Shown here: piece by piece, positions 50,494 to 61,010 of the stretch
How the letters are laid out: every line of letters starts with the position of its first letter
How positions within the stretch are numbered: the stretch's first letter is position 1
Assembly (NCBI GenBank): GCA_014879565.1
Contig: JACSRW010000033.1
Coordinates: 57,392 to 121,391 of the forward strand
Length of the DNA: 64,000 bases
Source of the DNA: Chitinophagaceae bacterium
GTDB lineage: Bacteria; Bacteroidota; Bacteroidia; Chitinophagales; Chitinophagaceae
Direction of reading: 5' to 3'
The notes under the pieces: model-generated
Database searches by the model: none
The model's input: only the letters and a program-made list of their open reading frames with translations
Told to the model about the DNA's origin: nothing
Translations under genes and position numbers: made by a program

Positions 50494-53205
50494 TTATTTC
50501 GTGGTGGCAGCGGGCAGGTGTTCCCGGATTTTCTGGATCAGTCGCTTTTCATCGAAGGGCTTGGTCAGATAGTCTGTCAGCCCTTCCTTCATATACGAAT
50601 CCAGCTCTTCCAGCACTGCATTGGCCGTAATGGCAATAATCGGTGTGTCAGGTCCCCGGAACTGCCGGATTCTTTTTGTGGCATCCACCCCATTCATTTC
50701 CGGCATCTGGATATCCATCAGGATAAGATCATAATTGCCCCGGCTGGCCATTTCCACTGCCTGCAGGCCATTATCGGCCATATCAAACTGAATATCATTA
50801 TTGGTAAGCATGATCTGAATCAGCAGCCGGTTAAAGGAATTGTCTTCCGCCACCAGTACACGGAGATGAGAAAGGGACTCCCCGGTATTTGTCTGTAAGG
50901 GCTCTTTACCCGGTTCAGGATGATCCGCTGATACAGGTAGCGACAAAACAATATTCACCGTGGTCCCTTTATTCTTTTCGCTCAGAATGCGGATAGTACC
51001 TCCCATCAGTTGTACCAGTTCATGGGTGATGGCCAGCCCCAGTCCGCTGCCACCATATTTTCTTTCAAAACTGTCATCTTCCTGTGAAAAATCCTGGAAG
51101 AGTCTTTTTTTCATTTCCTCATTCATGCCAATGCCGGTGTCGGTACATTCGAAGGACATGATATACAGGTTCCCGGTACGGGATAAGAGCCGGCAGCACA
51201 GGGATACTGATCCGGATTCGGTGAACTTAACCGCATTACTCAGGATATTCATCAGCACCTGGCGGAGACGGGAAGGATCACCGGAAAAATAATGATTGAG
51301 GCGCTCATCAAATTCAAGGGTGTAATTCAGTCCCTTGCGGTCCGTGTTCTCCTGGAAAAGCTGGTGAACATGCTGTACTATTTCCCGGAGATCAAAAGGA
51401 ATATGATCAATCTTAAGTTTTCCTTCTTCAATCTTTGAAATGTCCAGCACATCATTGATGAGATCAAGCAGGGCCCGGGATGATTCATTGATTACAGCCA
51501 GGTAATAAGCTTGTTTTTCATCCAGCCGGGTTTGTTTCAATTGTTCCGTAATTCCCATGATAGCGTGCATCGGGGTTCGTATTTCATGGCTGATGTTAGC
51601 GAGAAAACGGCGTTTGGTTTTTACATTGGCCTCGGCGGCGTTTTTGGCTTTGATAAGTTCTTCTTCCAGCTTTTTTCTTTCGGTAATATCTATCACCGAG
51701 CCGATAACACGCAAAGGGTTTCCGTTTGTATCCCGGCGGATCACCTGCCCCCGGCTCTGGAACCAGCGGTAATGGCCATCCCGGTGCAGCACACGCCTGT
51801 CAGAAATGAAATTGGGTGTTTTATTATCCAGGTGATCCTGGAGAGCACTCCGGGAGGGTTCAAAATCATCCGGGTGACAGGTACTGATCCAGAATTCCGC
51901 GGTGGGTTGTAGCTCATCATCCCTGTAGCCATACAACTCTTTCAGCTTGGGCGAGAAGTAAATACTGTTCTGCACCAGATCCCATTCCCAGACACCAAAT
52001 TCAGAACCTTCCAGGGCGGCATTCCAGCGGGATTCGGTTTCGGCCAGTTTCAGCTGGGCCTCCTTGAGTTCAGAGATATTGAAGACGATACCCGTCATCC
52101 GGACAGGTGTGCCGCCTTTATCCCTGAGTGTGATTTTTCCCCGGTCAATGAAAGAAATATAATGGCCATCCTTATGCCGGAGCCTGATTTCAGACTCATA
52201 TACGGGTGTTTTTCCCTCTAAATGCTGCTGTAAAAGCGCCGCCACCATTTCCAGGTCGTCGGGGTGTACCCGGGTCTGCCATTCATTGAATCCTGTGGCA
52301 ATTTCGGTGTCCTGATAACCCAGGTTACGTTTCCAGGAACTGGAATAATAAACAGTGTTATCCCGGATATTCCAGTCCCACAGACCGGCACCGTTACTTT
52401 CAATGGCCAGTTCCAGCCGCAGTTTATTTTCGGACAACAGGACTTCCGTCTCTTTCCGTTCCGTGATATCTTCTTCAATAGCAAAAAATCCTTCCAGTTC
52501 CCCCTTTTCGTTCAGCAAGGGCTGACATTTGATTTCGGCCCAGTACGTTGTTCCGTCTTTTTTGTAATTCAGCAGTTCACAGTTAAACGATTCATTTTTC
52601 CGGATCGCTTCTTTGAAACGCTGGATGGTTTCCTTATCGCTTTTTTCTCCCTGCAGCAGGGCGCCCGGGTTTTTGCCCAGTATTTCCTCCATACTGAAAC
52701 CGGTAGTCCGGCAGAAAGAAGGATTGGCCCAGATAATATTCCGGTCCGGATCAGTGGTCATCAGCATGGAATTGGAAGTTTCCAGTATCTGGCTGTGAAT
52801 CCGGATCTGCTGCTGGTTACGTATTCTTTGTTCAATATCCCGGCAGATACAGACTATGCCCCCGTCATCCAAAATGGTCAGGGTGATTTCCTGGTGTACC
52901 GGTTTTCCTTCCCGGCTCTTCCCGGTGGTTTCTCCCCTCCACCTTTTATCCTTCAACAGTTGCGGAAAAATGTTTTTGCTGATGCGGTCAATTTCCTCTT
53001 CGCCATAAATATACTGCCAGGATTTTCCGAGAAGTTCCTCCTCTTTCTCATAGCCGAACATCTGCAGGTGTACTTCGTTAAGATAATAATAAACTCCCCC
53101 GGCATTCAGCAGGGCTATGCCATCCATGGAGCTTTCCACGGCGGTGTGCATTTTTTCAAGCAGGGAGGCAGAAAATTTTTCCGGACTCATCATGGACAGG
53201 TACAT
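50494..53205 (-). CDS. Multi-PAS hybrid sensor histidine kinase/response regulator
   Basis: The protein has 903 residues and no membrane helix, so it should be cytoplasmic. Four PAS domains come first (about 15-125, 135-255, 265-385, 390-515), each with a PAC-like end such as GEFAIEEDITERK or VIGSVIDITERKK. HisKA has its His in FLANISHEIRTPMHAIMGITEQL, HATPase shows LSNAVKFTESGSV and GSGLGLAITHELVQLMGG, and a C-terminal receiver has its Asp in YDLILMDIQMPEMNG. It lacks an Hpt domain, so it needs a separate one such as the protein at 44467-45264. A TACTTAGTT element lies upstream. Confidence 0.96.
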   Translation of the reverse strand: MYLSMMSPEKFSASLLEKMHTAVESSMDGIALLNAGGVYYYLNEVHLQMFGYEKEEELLGKSWQYIYGEEEIDRISKNIFPQLLKDKRWRGETTGKSREGKPVHQEITLTILDDGGIVCICRDIEQRIRNQQQIRIHSQILETSNSMLMTTDPDRNIIWANPSFCRTTGFSMEEILGKNPGALLQGEKSDKETIQRFKEAIRKNESFNCELLNYKKDGTTYWAEIKCQPLLNEKGELEGFFAIEEDITERKETEVLLSENKLRLELAIESNGAGLWDWNIRDNTVYYSSSWKRNLGYQDTEIATGFNEWQTRVHPDDLEMVAALLQQHLEGKTPVYESEIRLRHKDGHYISFIDRGKITLRDKGGTPVRMTGIVFNISELKEAQLKLAETESRWNAALEGSEFGVWEWDLVQNSIYFSPKLKELYGYRDDELQPTAEFWISTCHPDDFEPSRSALQDHLDNKTPNFISDRRVLHRDGHYRWFQSRGQVIRRDTNGNPLRVIGSVIDITERKKLEEELIKAKNAAEANVKTKRRFLANISHEIRTPMHAIMGITEQLKQTRLDEKQAYYLAVINESSRALLDLINDVLDISKIEEGKLKIDHIPFDLREIVQHVHQLFQENTDRKGLNYTLEFDERLNHYFSGDPSRLRQVLMNILSNAVKFTESGSVSLCCRLLSRTGNLYIMSFECTDTGIGMNEEMKKRLFQDFSQEDDSFERKYGGSGLGLAITHELVQLMGGTIRILSEKNKGTTVNIVLSLPVSADHPEPGKEPLQTNTGESLSHLRVLVAEDNSFNRLLIQIMLTNNDIQFDMADNGLQAVEMASRGNYDLILMDIQMPEMNGVDATKRIRQFRGPDTPIIAITANAVLEELDSYMKEGLTDYLTKPFDEKRLIQKIREHLPAATTK

Positions 53206-53282
53206 TTAAGCCAATTAAAGGTAATAACAGGCCGGGCCAGACTGAACTAAGGAGGAATTGCTAACGTAAAATTAAGTGCCTG

Positions 53283-53291
53283 TACTTAGTT
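53283..53291 (-). promoter_or_regulatory. TACTTAGTT element ahead of the hybrid kinase operon
   Basis: The same 9-mer as at 44339 lies here, followed on the minus strand after 8 bases by TAATTTTA (53274-53267), a possible -7 element for the hybrid kinase gene. Confidence 0.4.
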
Positions 53292-53348
53292 TTTTTTGAG
53301 GTCTCTGCTGTATCCGGAGGCGATAGTACGGAGAAAAACCAAAAATAT

Positions 53349-53780
53349 ATGCGTGTAATCGTTTTATTGATTTTCTGGGGACTGATCAGCGGTTGCGGCA
53401 ACAGGGAGGTTGCCAACCATAAGGACCTGGATGAAAACATGCTTGATCTCCGGATTTTTCATGACAACCTGGGCACCTATATCCGCAGTCAGGATCTGGA
53501 AACATCCCGGTGGCTGCTGGAAGGAATGGATTCAACCCTGCAGGTTATACGTAAAAAATTTACCAGCCACCGGAAACTGGATGATCCGTTTGATGTGTAT
53601 TACCGGAAAATGATGAGTGGCCCGGTGAAGGATATCCGGAAAGCGCTGAAGGAAGAAAACTTTGAAAACGCCACCCGGGCATACCGCCTGCTGACAAAGA
53701 ACTGTAATAATTGCCACCGTGACCTGGAGATTCGAAAGGAAGTGGAGGACTGGACCTCCGGGGAAAGAACGCATAAATGA
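53349..53780 (+). CDS. Cytochrome c'-like lipoprotein with one CxxCH heme site
   Basis: The protein has 143 residues, with a lipoprotein signal (LLIFWGLISGCGNRE, Cys near 16). The rest is helical, with a single heme motif CNNCH close to the C terminus (about 119-123), as in cytochromes c' and c556, four-helix proteins whose heme motif lies in the last helix. It should sit in the periplasm, bind one heme and take part in electron transfer or gas binding. It is divergent from the hybrid kinase and convergent with katG. Confidence 0.75.
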   Translation: MRVIVLLIFWGLISGCGNREVANHKDLDENMLDLRIFHDNLGTYIRSQDLETSRWLLEGMDSTLQVIRKKFTSHRKLDDPFDVYYRKMMSGPVKDIRKALKEENFENATRAYRLLTKNCNNCHRDLEIRKEVEDWTSGERTHK

Positions 53781-53818
53781 AAATCTGCTTTGGATATACT
53801 GCGGGATTTTTAAAAATA

Positions 53819-53852
53819 AAAAGGGAGCTGCAGGTTAAGGCAGCTCCCTTTT
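53819..53852. terminator. Bidirectional terminator between the cytochrome gene and katG
   Basis: A perfect 13-bp stem (53819-53831 with 53840-53852), 8-base loop, with A-rich left and T-rich right flanks, lies between the convergent genes. Confidence 0.88.
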
Positions 53853-53871
53853 ATTAATTGCCGGTATTCAA

Positions 53872-56082
<2,211 letters not shown>

Positions 56083-56114
56083 TTATATACTGTAAAGGGA
56101 AACTTCTGTAGCCG

Positions 56115-56122
56115 CAAATCTA
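56115..56122 (-). promoter_or_regulatory. -7 element of katG
   Basis: CAAATCTA on the plus strand reads TAGATTTG on the minus strand, an exact TAnnTTTG. The leader to the katG start would be about 45 bases. No -33 element is seen, which would fit an activator-dependent promoter. Confidence 0.6.
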
Positions 56123-56165
56123 CAGGAAAGGCTTTATAAGAATTATTGATTGTTGCGATGTTTAA

Positions 56166-56180
56166 ATAGATATTATCTAT
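56166..56180. promoter_or_regulatory. OxyR-like box upstream of katG
   Basis: ATAGATATTATCTAT matches the OxyR half-operator ATAGnTnnnAnCTAT at all ten fixed positions. It is centred about 62 bases upstream of the predicted katG start. A weaker half-site (7 of 10) lies at 56145-56159, nearer the promoter. Confidence 0.6.
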
Positions 56181-56293
56181 CTTGTTTTTTCATCCTTCCT
56201 TTGATAAGAATCAGGCAAATCGCTGACCCCGGTCATTTTTTATCGCGGTGTAAATCCTATAGATTCAGCACGTGCAAACCGGGTTCTTAATTT

Positions 56294-56656
56294 ATGGGAA
56301 AGCTGCTGATCTTCTTCGCGTTGATTCTTTTTTCGGAAAGAATTTACCTTCAGCCATCTGATCCCGGGACGACTATTTCCTTCCTGCCCGATACTTCCCG
56401 CTACCAGGACGCCCTGATTACCGCTTCCCTTTTTACTGCCCGCCACCAGACCTGGGGGTATGACATTTATGTCAACCGCGTGCTGCTGATTCATCAGCCC
56501 ACCATACCCTGTTATTCCGGACCAAATGGTTTCGCTACCCGGAAAGAAGCCCTGGCCGTGGCAGAACTTGTGATCACAAAAATCCGCAGAGGCCAGATGC
56601 CGCCCACCGTTACCAAAACGGAGCTCAGCGCATTGGGCATCCGGGCGGAAGATTGA
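56294..56656 (+). CDS. DUF4907 family protein
   Basis: The protein has 120 residues with a short hydrophobic N terminus (LLIFFALILFSERIYL). The family core is YDIYVNRVLLIHQPTIPCYSGPNGFATRKEALAVAELVITKIRRGQMPPTVTKTEL, a small alpha/beta unit typical of DUF4907. In Bacteroidota such genes commonly neighbour kelch-repeat secreted proteins, as here, 57 bases upstream of the giant kelch gene. The function is unknown; a partner role in export or folding of the kelch protein is inferred. Confidence 0.82.
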   Translation: MGKLLIFFALILFSERIYLQPSDPGTTISFLPDTSRYQDALITASLFTARHQTWGYDIYVNRVLLIHQPTIPCYSGPNGFATRKEALAVAELVITKIRRGQMPPTVTKTELSALGIRAED

Positions 56657-56713
56657 TCAACCCCCGCACTCCGCATCCAACGTACCCAGATTCTTCATCT
56701 AAAATTTCATGTT

Positions 56714-59700
56714 ATGAAAAGGGTAAACTTTACACTGGTCTTGCTGCTGTTGCTAATCGCAGGCAGCTCACAGGGCTGGTCGCCGATGCCCGATATGCCT
56801 ACAGGTGTGCGGTACGGGGGAGTAGGGGTTGGTATAGGGGTGAAAGGTTATATCGGTATGGGAGCAGACGGTATCGCTATACGAGGTGACTGGTGGGAAC
56901 TGAACACACAATCAAAAGTATGGACTCAGAAAGCCGATTTCCCCGGTGTGGCCAGGATGTCTCCCATCGCATTCTCAATCGGAGATAAGGTGTTTGTAGG
57001 TACCGGACTGAATATGTACACCGTTTATGCTGATTTTTACCAGTACGACACAGCCCAGAACAACTGGACACGAAAAGCAGATTATGAAGGGGGACCCCGC
57101 TACGGGGCCATGTCTTTCAGTATCGGAAATAAGGGCTATGTGGGGGGTGGTAAGGACCAGGGTTTATACAGCGGTACCAGCGATTTCTGGGAGTATGACC
57201 CTGTTACGGATGACTGGACACGCAAAGCTGATATGGGTGCCACCAACCGGAGTTATGCCGCCGCATTCAGTATCGGACAGAAAGGGTATATCGGACTGGG
57301 CGCTGAGGTCTATGATACCCGGAAAAAAGACCTTTGGGAATACGATCCGGTAGCAGATATATGGGTACAGAAAGCAGATTTTCCGGGAACCGAACGTTTC
57401 ATACCCTTCTCGTTTGCTCTGGGGAATAAAGGGTATGTGGGTTTTGGCACTTATTACTCCTCTCTTGCTGATTTCTGGGAATATAATCCCACGATAAACG
57501 CCTGGACGCAACTCGATGATTTTATTCCGAGAAGTCAGGGTGTTTCATTTACCGCAGGCGATAAAGGCTATATCGGTACAGGGTATAATGACACTTATGG
57601 TTCCAACGGAATGAGCGATTTCTGGGAGTTTTCAGCCACACCGGCTGAAGTGACCATTTGTGACCAGACCTGGATGCAAAAAAATCTTACGGTTACAAAA
57701 TACCGAAACGGCGACCCCATTCCGCAGGTTACGGATAACAGTGAGTGGGTAAGCCTGACCACCGGCGCCTGGTGTTATTATAACAATGACCCGGCTACCG
57801 AAGCCACTTACGGTAAACTGTACAACTGGTATGCCGTTACTGATCCCCGGGGACTGGCGCCTGACGGCTGGCATATTCCGGATTACGGAGAGTGGATTAC
57901 CCTGGAAAATTGCGTAGGTACTTATTTTACGGCTGGCGGAATACTGAAGGAAACAGGTACCGTTCACTGGGCTGATCCAAATACCGGGGCCACCGATGCA
58001 TTTGGATTTACCGCCCTGCCAGGAGGAATGCGCACGCCTCCGGGTTCTTATTCACAATTGGGTCAGGTTGGTAACTGGTGGAGCAGTTCTTCGGGATCAT
58101 ATAGCCATTACGGTTCAGTGTTCACGGGCGGGTACTACCGGTCAATCTTTTATGGCTCTGCCATTTTTTATGGCAACCAGGCTTATATGGGCTATCCATC
58201 CTATCCGATTATGGATTATAAAACCGGTATGTCAGTGCGTTGTGTAAAAGACCAGCCTCCGGTTTTTACAGCCTGTCCTTCTCCGCTGATTGTCTATGCG
58301 GATTCAGTCGGATGTGCCAAAACAGTAGTCTATACAGCAAACGCATCAGGGAATCCCGCGCCGGCACTCACCTATACATTTACAGGGGCTACCCAGGCCT
58401 CCGGCAGTGGTACAGGCACTGGCCTGCCGTTTAACAGGGGCCTTACCCATGTGCTGATCACGGCAACCAATACGGCTGGTACAACCAACTGTACATTCAG
58501 TGTTGAAGTGAAGGATACCATAAAACCGGTGCTGATTTGTCCGCCAGGTCAGGAATTCTGCTTCAACAGCAGTTACCGATACACGATCCCTCTTTTGCAG
58601 GCAACGGATAACTGCGGGATTAAAAGCATCAGTTATAATATCTATGGCGCCACAACCCGTTCAGGAAACGGGAATGACGCGAGCGGGGTTTTTTACCCGG
58701 GGAGCAGTATCATTCAATGGAAGGTAACTGACAGCGCAGATAATATATCTTATTGCAGTAATTGGGTACGTGTACTTCCGGCCCTGCATGTAACCTTCCC
58801 GGATGTCTATACGGCCGTACTTGGAAGACCCAATACGGTGTATATCGGGTACGGATTTTACTACCGGCTGGGATATGGATTTAATTTTGTGGTACTGACA
58901 CCCATACCCAGTGGCGGTACACCTTTTTATACTTCGTTGGGTGTACCTTATTACCATTACCAGTGGTCCAACGGGTCCACTTTACCGGGCATTGTCCTGA
59001 GTTTTAACAGCCCTGGTTATTATACCTATTCCGTTACCATTACCGATGCGAAAGGATGCAGCATTACAGTCAGTAAGACCATCCGTGTGGTGGATGTACG
59101 GTGTAATAAGAATGTATGGGGCATAACTGTTAAGGGAGTGAATGTCTGCCGTCCCGGTGGCGTGACAAAATGTGTGTATGAATTCCTGGTATGGGCCGAA
59201 GTGCTGAACCATGCGGAAATCGGGCCATGCGGAGCGGCGAAAGAAGCGCCTTACCAGCTGAAACAGGAAGAACCTGCTGCAAAAGTTCAGGAAATGAGAA
59301 CCGAAACAGAAAACAGCTGGGCCGCGAAAGCCGCCTTCCCGGCTGCCGGCCGGTTCGGGGCTATCGGATTTTCCATTGGCAACAAGGGTTATACAGGACT
59401 TGGAATGGGGCTGGATGATGAATTGTATAAAGATTTCTGGGAGTATAACCCAGTCACAAATGTCTGGACACAAAAAGCAGACTTCGGGGGTACAGCAAGA
59501 GGACTTGCCACCGCATTCAGTATAGGTAATAAGGGTTATGCCGGAACAGGGGTGGATGCAGACGGCTGGAGAAAGGATTTCTGGCAATACGATCCTGCTT
59601 CCAATAGATGGACACGCAAAGCCGACTTTGGCGGTACTGCCCGGGCCTTTGCCACCGGACTGAGTATAAATGGCAAAGGGTATATCGGCACCGGGTATGA

Positions 59701-60910
59701 CCAGTATGATTCGCTTATGAATGATTTCTGGGAATACCGTCCGCTTACCAATAACTGGGTCCGTAAAGCAGATTTCGGCGGATCGGAAAGATATGCAGCA
59801 ACCGGATTCAGCCTCAATGGCAAAGGGTATATCGGCACCGGTCTGGATATCGAAGGCCCGACCCGTGATTTCTGGCAATATGATCCGCAGGCAAATATCT
59901 GGACAAGAAAGGCTGATTTTACCGGGTATCCGCGACACCTGGCTGCCGGTTTCACTATCGGTTGCAGGGGATATATCGGTACCGGTCTTGACAGCACGAA
60001 CACGATTCGTGCAGATTGGTGGGAATATGATCCTGCTGCAGACCAATGGAACGAGCAGGCAGCACTTGCAGGCGGAGCCCGGCTGAATGCTTCCGGCTTC
60101 AGTATTGGCGGCAGAAGTTATATTACCGGTGGTATTAGTATGGAAGGACTGAACGCCGACCTTTGGGAATATACAGCCGGATGTAACCTGAATGTCAGTA
60201 TTCCGGATGTTTATGCTGTGCTTCAGGGAGGAGAAAAGAATACAATTTACCTTGGGTATGGCTCACCCTTCCTGGTACTGAGCGCCCTTCCTTCCTGTGG
60301 TAATCTGCAACCGGGCGGAAACTATCAGTATACCTGGTCTACCGGTTCTGAGTGGCCGTTGACCCTGGTAAGTCCGGATGTTCCCGGCGCACATACCTAT
60401 ACCGTAACTGTTTCGGATAATTATGGTTGTTCCGCAACGGCCTCGATCACAATAAATGTGGTGGATATCCGGTGTGGTAATAATAAAGTGAAGGTATGTT
60501 ATATACCAGCCGGCAATCCGGCTAACCGCAAAACAATCTGCGTGAATAAACTGGCCGTACCGGTTCTGCTGCTTACGGGTTCCCGGCTCGGAGAATGTGA
60601 TTCCGGAGCAATGGCTGGCCGCAACCTGGCTGTTACGGATGAAACGGATGATAAAGGTGCCGGTACCATCCAGGTATATCCTAACCCCAACCGGGGCAGC
60701 TTTAATGTGAAACTGCCGTTCTATAGTGGCGGGGAACTCAAACTGGTTATCAGCGATGCCCATGGCAGCGTGGTGAAAGCTGTATTCATTCCTGCCGGTA
60801 AAGGATATGATGTTATTCATGTTGAACTGGGCCAGGTAGCGCAGGGTATGTATATTATACGGGTGGAGGACAAACAAAATGTTCAGTCAGCCAAAATGGT
60901 TGTCTGGTGA
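56714..60910 (+). CDS. Giant secreted protein: two kelch propellers, FISUMP, HYR and Ig-like domains, T9SS signal
   Basis: The protein has 1398 residues with a signal peptide (TLVLLLLLIAGSSQG). Domains in order: about six kelch-type repeats (20-312, repeating KGYIGxG...DFWEYDP...WTRKADF); a FISUMP domain (about 313-515, VTICDQTWMQKNLTVTKYRNGD to MSVRCVKD); HYR or Ig-like domains (520-690); an Ig/PKD-like domain starting VTFPDVYTAVLG; a linker; six further kelch repeats (about 868-1155); a second Ig/PKD-like domain (SIPDVYAVLQGG); and a C-terminal type IX sorting domain (IQVYPNPNRGSFNV...GMYIIRVEDKQ). It should be exported by T9SS and attached at the surface. The target is unknown. Confidence 0.92.
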   Translation: MKRVNFTLVLLLLLIAGSSQGWSPMPDMPTGVRYGGVGVGIGVKGYIGMGADGIAIRGDWWELNTQSKVWTQKADFPGVARMSPIAFSIGDKVFVGTGLNMYTVYADFYQYDTAQNNWTRKADYEGGPRYGAMSFSIGNKGYVGGGKDQGLYSGTSDFWEYDPVTDDWTRKADMGATNRSYAAAFSIGQKGYIGLGAEVYDTRKKDLWEYDPVADIWVQKADFPGTERFIPFSFALGNKGYVGFGTYYSSLADFWEYNPTINAWTQLDDFIPRSQGVSFTAGDKGYIGTGYNDTYGSNGMSDFWEFSATPAEVTICDQTWMQKNLTVTKYRNGDPIPQVTDNSEWVSLTTGAWCYYNNDPATEATYGKLYNWYAVTDPRGLAPDGWHIPDYGEWITLENCVGTYFTAGGILKETGTVHWADPNTGATDAFGFTALPGGMRTPPGSYSQLGQVGNWWSSSSGSYSHYGSVFTGGYYRSIFYGSAIFYGNQAYMGYPSYPIMDYKTGMSVRCVKDQPPVFTACPSPLIVYADSVGCAKTVVYTANASGNPAPALTYTFTGATQASGSGTGTGLPFNRGLTHVLITATNTAGTTNCTFSVEVKDTIKPVLICPPGQEFCFNSSYRYTIPLLQATDNCGIKSISYNIYGATTRSGNGNDASGVFYPGSSIIQWKVTDSADNISYCSNWVRVLPALHVTFPDVYTAVLGRPNTVYIGYGFYYRLGYGFNFVVLTPIPSGGTPFYTSLGVPYYHYQWSNGSTLPGIVLSFNSPGYYTYSVTITDAKGCSITVSKTIRVVDVRCNKNVWGITVKGVNVCRPGGVTKCVYEFLVWAEVLNHAEIGPCGAAKEAPYQLKQEEPAAKVQEMRTETENSWAAKAAFPAAGRFGAIGFSIGNKGYTGLGMGLDDELYKDFWEYNPVTNVWTQKADFGGTARGLATAFSIGNKGYAGTGVDADGWRKDFWQYDPASNRWTRKADFGGTARAFATGLSINGKGYIGTGYDQYDSLMNDFWEYRPLTNNWVRKADFGGSERYAATGFSLNGKGYIGTGLDIEGPTRDFWQYDPQANIWTRKADFTGYPRHLAAGFTIGCRGYIGTGLDSTNTIRADWWEYDPAADQWNEQAALAGGARLNASGFSIGGRSYITGGISMEGLNADLWEYTAGCNLNVSIPDVYAVLQGGEKNTIYLGYGSPFLVLSALPSCGNLQPGGNYQYTWSTGSEWPLTLVSPDVPGAHTYTVTVSDNYGCSATASITINVVDIRCGNNKVKVCYIPAGNPANRKTICVNKLAVPVLLLTGSRLGECDSGAMAGRNLAVTDETDDKGAGTIQVYPNPNRGSFNVKLPFYSGGELKLVISDAHGSVVKAVFIPAGKGYDVIHVELGQVAQGMYIIRVEDKQNVQSAKMVVW

Positions 60911-60937
60911 ATTTGCATCTTTTGTCCCCTCCTATTG

Positions 60938-60971
60938 AGCCGGCCGCCTGTTAAAAGGTGGCCGGCTTTTT
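60938..60971 (+). terminator. Terminator after the giant kelch gene
   Basis: A 12-bp stem with one G-T pair (60938-60949 with 60956-60967), loop GTTAAA, followed by five T, 28 bases after the stop. Confidence 0.88.
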
Positions 60972-61010
60972 CTATATTGCGCTGCCGGTATTTTTTCAGC
61001 CGCAGATTGC

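Noticed and set aside
53220..53260. GGAGG-like stretch between the kinase and cytochrome genes as a ribosome binding site
   Set aside because: It is too far from either start codon, and Bacteroidota rarely depend on Shine-Dalgarno pairing.
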